Below are positions 61,174 to 64,000 of a stretch of 64,000 nt of DNA, piece after piece (position 1 is the first letter of the stretch; every line of letters begins with the position of its first letter). The notes beneath the pieces were generated by a model. The model was not told the origin of the DNA. It ran no database searches and worked only from the letters and a program-made list of their open reading frames with translations. This stretch comes from Microlunatus kandeliicorticis. Its GTDB lineage: Bacteria > Actinomycetota > Actinomycetes > Propionibacteriales > Propionibacteriaceae. The stretch covers positions 372,001 through 436,000 of the forward strand of contig NZ_JACGWT010000006.1 of the NCBI RefSeq assembly GCF_014137855.1, written 5' to 3'. The translations under genes and the position numbers were made by a program.

Positions 61174-61497
61174 TCACGCCTCGCCGTCGGACTTCTCCAA
61201 CGTGGCCCACAGACCGTACTCGTGCATCGCGGCGACGTCGCGTTCCATCTCCTCCCGGGTGCCCGACGACACGATCGCCTTGCCCTCCAGGTGGACCCGC
61301 ATCATCAGCCGGTGCGCCTTGGTCTTGGAGTAGCCGAAGTAGGTCCGGAACACGTGCGTCACGTAGGACATCAGGTTGACCGGGTCGTCCCAGACGATGG
61401 TCACCCAGGGGGTCTGCTCGAGCTGCTGGGCGTCGGCCCGCTCCTCCACCGCCGTCCCGCCGGCGGGCGTGATCGTCGGAGCATCGGGGACGGACAT
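61174..61497 (-). CDS. clpS: ATP-dependent Clp protease adaptor ClpS
   Basis: 107 residues. It delivers N-degron substrates to ClpC/ClpP. The core is TPWVTIVWDDPVNLMSYVTHVFRTYFGYSKTKAHRLMMRVHLEGKAIVSSGTREEMERDVAAMHEYGLWATLE. The substrate-binding residues in WDDPVN and the H-E-G-K-A segment are intact. The N-terminal about 28 residues are disordered, as usual. ATG 61497 follows CAGAAT by 6 nt. It is divergent from pncB with a 47-bp gap, identical to the Rv1330c/Rv1331 arrangement. Confidence 0.95.
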   Translation of the reverse strand: MSVPDAPTITPAGGTAVEERADAQQLEQTPWVTIVWDDPVNLMSYVTHVFRTYFGYSKTKAHRLMMRVHLEGKAIVSSGTREEMERDVAAMHEYGLWATLEKSDGEA

Positions 61498-61532
61498 GCC
61501 GCCATTCTGGCAAACCGCCCCAGGCCCCCCAC

Positions 61533-61538
61533 TAGCCT
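61533..61538 (+). promoter_or_regulatory. -10 hexamer TAGCCT of pncB
   Basis: TAGCCT is followed by 6 nt and GTG 61545, a leaderless promoter. The clpS promoter (CAGAAT, minus strand) lies 25 bp away back to back. Confidence 0.45.
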
Positions 61539-61544
61539 GACCGC

Positions 61545-62954
61545 GTGACCGAGCCTGACCGGGTGACCGGGGACTCCGACGGCGGCGGGGCCGAGCCGAG
61601 CTGGGGTCCCAGCGAGGTGCCCACCACCGCCCTGCTGACCGACCAGTACGAGCTCACCATGGTGCGGGCCGCGCTCCAGGCCGGCACCGCGAGCCGGCGC
61701 TGCGTCTTCGAGCTCTATCCGCGCCGGCTGCCGCCCGGACGCCGCTACGGCGTGGTCGCCGGGGTCGGCCGGGCGCTCCGTGCGCTCGGGCACTTCCGGT
61801 TCGACGACGAGGCCTGCCGCTTCCTGCTCGACCAGCAGGTGGTGGACGAACCGACGGCCGAGTGGCTCGCCGGGTTCCGGTTCGGCGGCACGATCACCGG
61901 CTACCCCGAGGGTGAGCTCTACTTCCCGGGATCGCCGCTGCTGGTGGTGGAGGCGACCTTCGCCGAGGCGGTCGTGCTCGAGACGCTGCTGCTCAGCATC
62001 TACAACCATGACTCGGCGATCGCCTCGGCGGCCTCGCGGATGATCCTGGCCGCCGAGGGCCGGCCGTGCATCGAGATGGGCTCGCGCCGCACCCAGGAGC
62101 TGGCCGCGGTCGCCGCCGCCCGGGCGGCCTACGTCGCCGGCTTCGACGCCACCTCGAACCTCGAGGCGGGCCGTCGGTACGGGGTGCCGACCACCGGCAC
62201 CGCGGCGCACGCCTTCACCCTGCTGCACGACACCGAGCGGGACGCGTTCGCCGCCCAGGTGGCCGCGATGGGCGTCGACACCACCCTGCTGGTCGACACC
62301 TACGACGTCGAGAACGCCGTCCGCACCGGCGTCGAGCTCACCGGCGGCCGGCTCGGATCGGTCCGGCTCGACTCCGGCGACCTGCCGTTGCTGGCCCGCC
62401 AGGTGCGCGCCCAGCTCGACGGCCTCGGGGCCACCCGGACCAAGATCATCGTCACCAGCGACCTCGACGAGCAGAACATCGCCGCGCTGTCCGCCGCACC
62501 GGTCGACGCCTACGGGGTCGGCACCGCCCTGGTCACCGGGTCCGGCGCCCCGACCTGCGGGTTCGTCTACAAGATGGTGGCCCGGTCCGGCTCGGACGAC
62601 CCGTCGGGACCGCTGCAGCCGGTGGCGAAGCGGAGCGCCAACAAGGTCTCGATCGGCGGGCGCAAGTACGCGGCCAGGCGGCTGCTGGCCAACGGCGTCG
62701 CGGAGGCCGAGGTGATCAGCATCGACCGGCCGAGCGACGACCCGCGCGACCGGCCGCTGCTGGTCGACCTGGTCCGCGACGGCGAGATCGTCGGCCGGGA
62801 GCCGCTGACCGCGGCCCGCGAGCGGCACCGCCGGGTGCGCTCCGAGCTGCCGCAGGAGGCGCTGAAGATGTCCCGCGGCGAGCCGGTGATCGAGACGCTG
62901 GTGGTGCACCCGGACGGGGTCAGCGAGTCGACCAGCTACCGGCGGGGCGTGTGA
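61545..62954 (+). CDS. pncB: Nicotinate phosphoribosyltransferase
   Basis: 469 residues. It converts nicotinate plus PRPP to NaMN in NAD salvage. Landmarks: LLTDQYELTMVRAALQAG near the N-terminus, CIEMGSRRTQE, GFDATSNLEAGRRYGVPTTGTAAHAF (with the autophosphorylated His), VDTYDVENAVR, SVRLDSGDLPLLARQVRAQLD, and SDLDEQNIAAL. GTG 61545 lies 6 nt after TAGCCT; the first about 30 residues are disordered. The stop overlaps the pncA start (GTGA), so nicotinamidase and this enzyme form one unit. Confidence 0.95.
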   Translation: MTEPDRVTGDSDGGGAEPSWGPSEVPTTALLTDQYELTMVRAALQAGTASRRCVFELYPRRLPPGRRYGVVAGVGRALRALGHFRFDDEACRFLLDQQVVDEPTAEWLAGFRFGGTITGYPEGELYFPGSPLLVVEATFAEAVVLETLLLSIYNHDSAIASAASRMILAAEGRPCIEMGSRRTQELAAVAAARAAYVAGFDATSNLEAGRRYGVPTTGTAAHAFTLLHDTERDAFAAQVAAMGVDTTLLVDTYDVENAVRTGVELTGGRLGSVRLDSGDLPLLARQVRAQLDGLGATRTKIIVTSDLDEQNIAALSAAPVDAYGVGTALVTGSGAPTCGFVYKMVARSGSDDPSGPLQPVAKRSANKVSIGGRKYAARRLLANGVAEAEVISIDRPSDDPRDRPLLVDLVRDGEIVGREPLTAARERHRRVRSELPQEALKMSRGEPVIETLVVHPDGVSESTSYRRGV

Positions 62955-63535
62955 GCGTGACCGAGGGCCCGGTGACCGCGCTGATCGTGGTCGACGTCCA
63001 GCGCGACTTCTGCGAGGGCGGTTCGCTCGGCGTCGCCGGCGGCGCCGCGACCGCTGCCCGGATCGACGCGCTGCTCCGTGCCCCGGACCGCGCGGACCGC
63101 TATCCGGTCGTCGTGGCTACCCGCGACCACCACATCGACCCGGGCCCGCACTTCTCCGAGCACCCGGACTTCGTCGACTCCTGGCCGCCGCACTGCGTGG
63201 TGGGCACGCCGGGGGTCGAACTGCACGACGCGCTGACCTACCGCGGGTTCGACGCGGTCTTCGACAAGGGCGAGTACGCCGCGGCCTACTCCGGTTTCGA
63301 GGGCCGCGCGGGTGGGCGATCGCCGGCGGACTGGCTGCAGGAACGCGGGGTGACGGCGGTGGACGTCTGCGGGATCGCCACCGACTACTGCGTCCGGGCC
63401 ACCGCGCTGGATGCGGCCGCTGCCGGCTTCCGGACCCGGGTCCTGCTCGACCTGACCGCCGCCGTCCACCCCGAGCACACCGCGGCGGTCGCCGCGGAGC
63501 TGACCGCCGGCGGCGTCGAGGTGGTGGGCGGCTGA
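62951..63535 (+). CDS. pncA: Nicotinamidase
   Basis: 194 residues, isochorismatase-like hydrolase that deaminates nicotinamide to nicotinate. The catalytic triad is Asp15 (ALIVVDVQRDFCEGG), Lys106 (FDKGEYAAAYSGFEG) and Cys147 (GIATDYCVRATAL). Metal ligands lie in TRDHHIDPGPHF. Directly coupled to pncB by a 4-bp overlap, it feeds that enzyme its substrate. A second GTG at 62957 is possible. It converges with the esterase gene at the window edge. Confidence 0.95.
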   Translation: MSVTEGPVTALIVVDVQRDFCEGGSLGVAGGAATAARIDALLRAPDRADRYPVVVATRDHHIDPGPHFSEHPDFVDSWPPHCVVGTPGVELHDALTYRGFDAVFDKGEYAAAYSGFEGRAGGRSPADWLQERGVTAVDVCGIATDYCVRATALDAAAAGFRTRVLLDLTAAVHPEHTAAVAAELTAGGVEVVGG

Positions 63536-63560
63536 GCCGTCGCCCGGTGCGGGTCCCGGG

Positions 63561-64000
63561 TCAGCCGAGCCGGGTGCGGAGCGGCAGCCAGTCGAGCACG
63601 GTGCGGATCTCGGAGTCCCAGACGCCCCACTCGTGCTCGCCGGGCGGGAAGGCGCTGGTCAGCTCGACCCCGGCGTCGGCGCAGGCGGCGACCAGCTTGC
63701 GGTTGTCCTCGAGCAGCACGTCCTCGGTCCCGCAGGAGAGGTAGAGCGCGGGCAGCGCGGCCGGGTCGGCCTCGCGGACCAGGTGGAACAGGTCCGCGCT
63801 GTCAGGGATCGGCGCGTCGCCGAAGATCCGCTCGAACATCCGCGGGTCCTCGTCGCGGAGCCGCGAGGTGCGCAGCCCGGTGATGTTGACCGCGCCGGAG
63901 AGCGAGGCGGCCGCCGCGAACCGGTCGGGCGCGCTGAGCGCCCACTTGAAGGCGCCGTAGCCGCCCATCGAGAGCCCGGCCACGAAGGTGTCCTCGCGGG
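63561..64000 (-). CDS. Alpha/beta-hydrolase esterase, N-terminus beyond the window
   Basis: At least 146 residues of the C-terminal part are visible; the frame is open to base 64000, so the start lies outside. The nucleophile elbow GLSMGGYGAFKWAL, the Asp region LYLSCGTEDVLLEDNRKLV and the catalytic His in FPPGEHEWGVWDSEI identify the esterase D/tributyrin-esterase (EstA-like) family. The ending VLDWLPLRTRLG is complete. The substrate is unknown. Confidence 0.87.
   Translation of the reverse strand, partial: REDTFVAGLSMGGYGAFKWALSAPDRFAAAASLSGAVNITGLRTSRLRDEDPRMFERIFGDAPIPDSADLFHLVREADPAALPALYLSCGTEDVLLEDNRKLVAACADAGVELTSAFPPGEHEWGVWDSEIRTVLDWLPLRTRLG

Overview
The window is high-GC DNA from an actinomycete, most probably a member of the Propionibacteriales (family-level placement is inference). 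The reasons are: very strong GC bias at third codon positions; mycothiol-linked proteins (an Rv2466c-type nitroreductase and a DinB/maleylpyruvate-isomerase fold protein); many genes that look leaderless, with a TANNNT hexamer 6-8 nt before the start codon; and long blocks whose gene order resembles Mycobacterium tuberculosis (Rv2466c-pepN-glbO-thioesterase-ettA-ssb-orn-tRNA-His, and rdgB-rph-MBL-murI-cysM-cysO-mec-DUF2017-clpS-pncB). Genes are dense on both strands, with many 1-4 bp ATGA/GTGA overlaps.

Layout. 1-5.5 kb: a cut-off GAF protein, an Rv2466c-like thioredoxin-fold protein, aminopeptidase N, DUF5130 and a small membrane protein. 5.5-8.4 kb: pyrR-pyrB-pyrC, translationally coupled. 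8.5-12.5 kb: an MFS drug exporter, a small MscS protein, an AbiEi/DUF559-type protein and truncated haemoglobin O. 12.5-17.4 kb: fatty-acid and acyl-CoA genes (double-hotdog thioesterase, SDR reductase, long-chain acyl-CoA synthetase, thiolase). 17.5-25 kb: a membrane HExxH protein, YceI/MarR pair, a large FAD/Fe-S oxidoreductase, methyltransferase, VOC protein and AraC regulator, broken up by two arrays of a REP-like repeat. 25.5-35.8 kb: ettA, ssb, PrsW, tRNA-Arg, orn, tRNA-His, murT-gatD, an aldo/keto reductase and a carotenoid-desaturase-like FAD protein.

35.9-41.6 kb is the most interesting part. A metal-resistance island sits directly behind tRNA-Lys(CUU) and is bounded by a 22-nt near-identical copy of the tRNA 3' end (21 of 22 bases match). 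It holds a CmtR-type Cd/Pb sensor with a CDF exporter that has a Cys-rich tail. It also holds a KmtR-type Ni/Co sensor with a CDF exporter that has a His-Asp tandem-repeat tail, and a DUF302/CsoR-family pair whose regulator lacks the metal-binding His. The last members are a DUF6153/DUF305 pair and a mycothiol-fold enzyme. Two CsoR-type G/C-tract palindromes precede the two copper-like units. No integrase is present. Just beyond the island (41.6-43.5 kb) is a decayed patch: a frameshifted AraC gene and a chimeric junction between an AraC remnant and an antisense GAF-protein remnant.

43.5-54 kb: MerR regulator, glycosyltransferase, DUF1304, ArsR/SRPBCC pair with a clear operator, DedA protein, a sugar ABC importer without its ATPase, a GroES-like protein, DUF3618, a 1-Cys Bcp, tRNA-Leu, polysaccharide deacetylase and a second glycosyltransferase. 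54-63.5 kb: dfrA-thyA, rdgB-rph-MBL, murI, the mec-cysO-cysM cysteine-synthesis module, DUF2017-clpS, and pncB-pncA for NAD salvage. The window ends inside an esterase gene.
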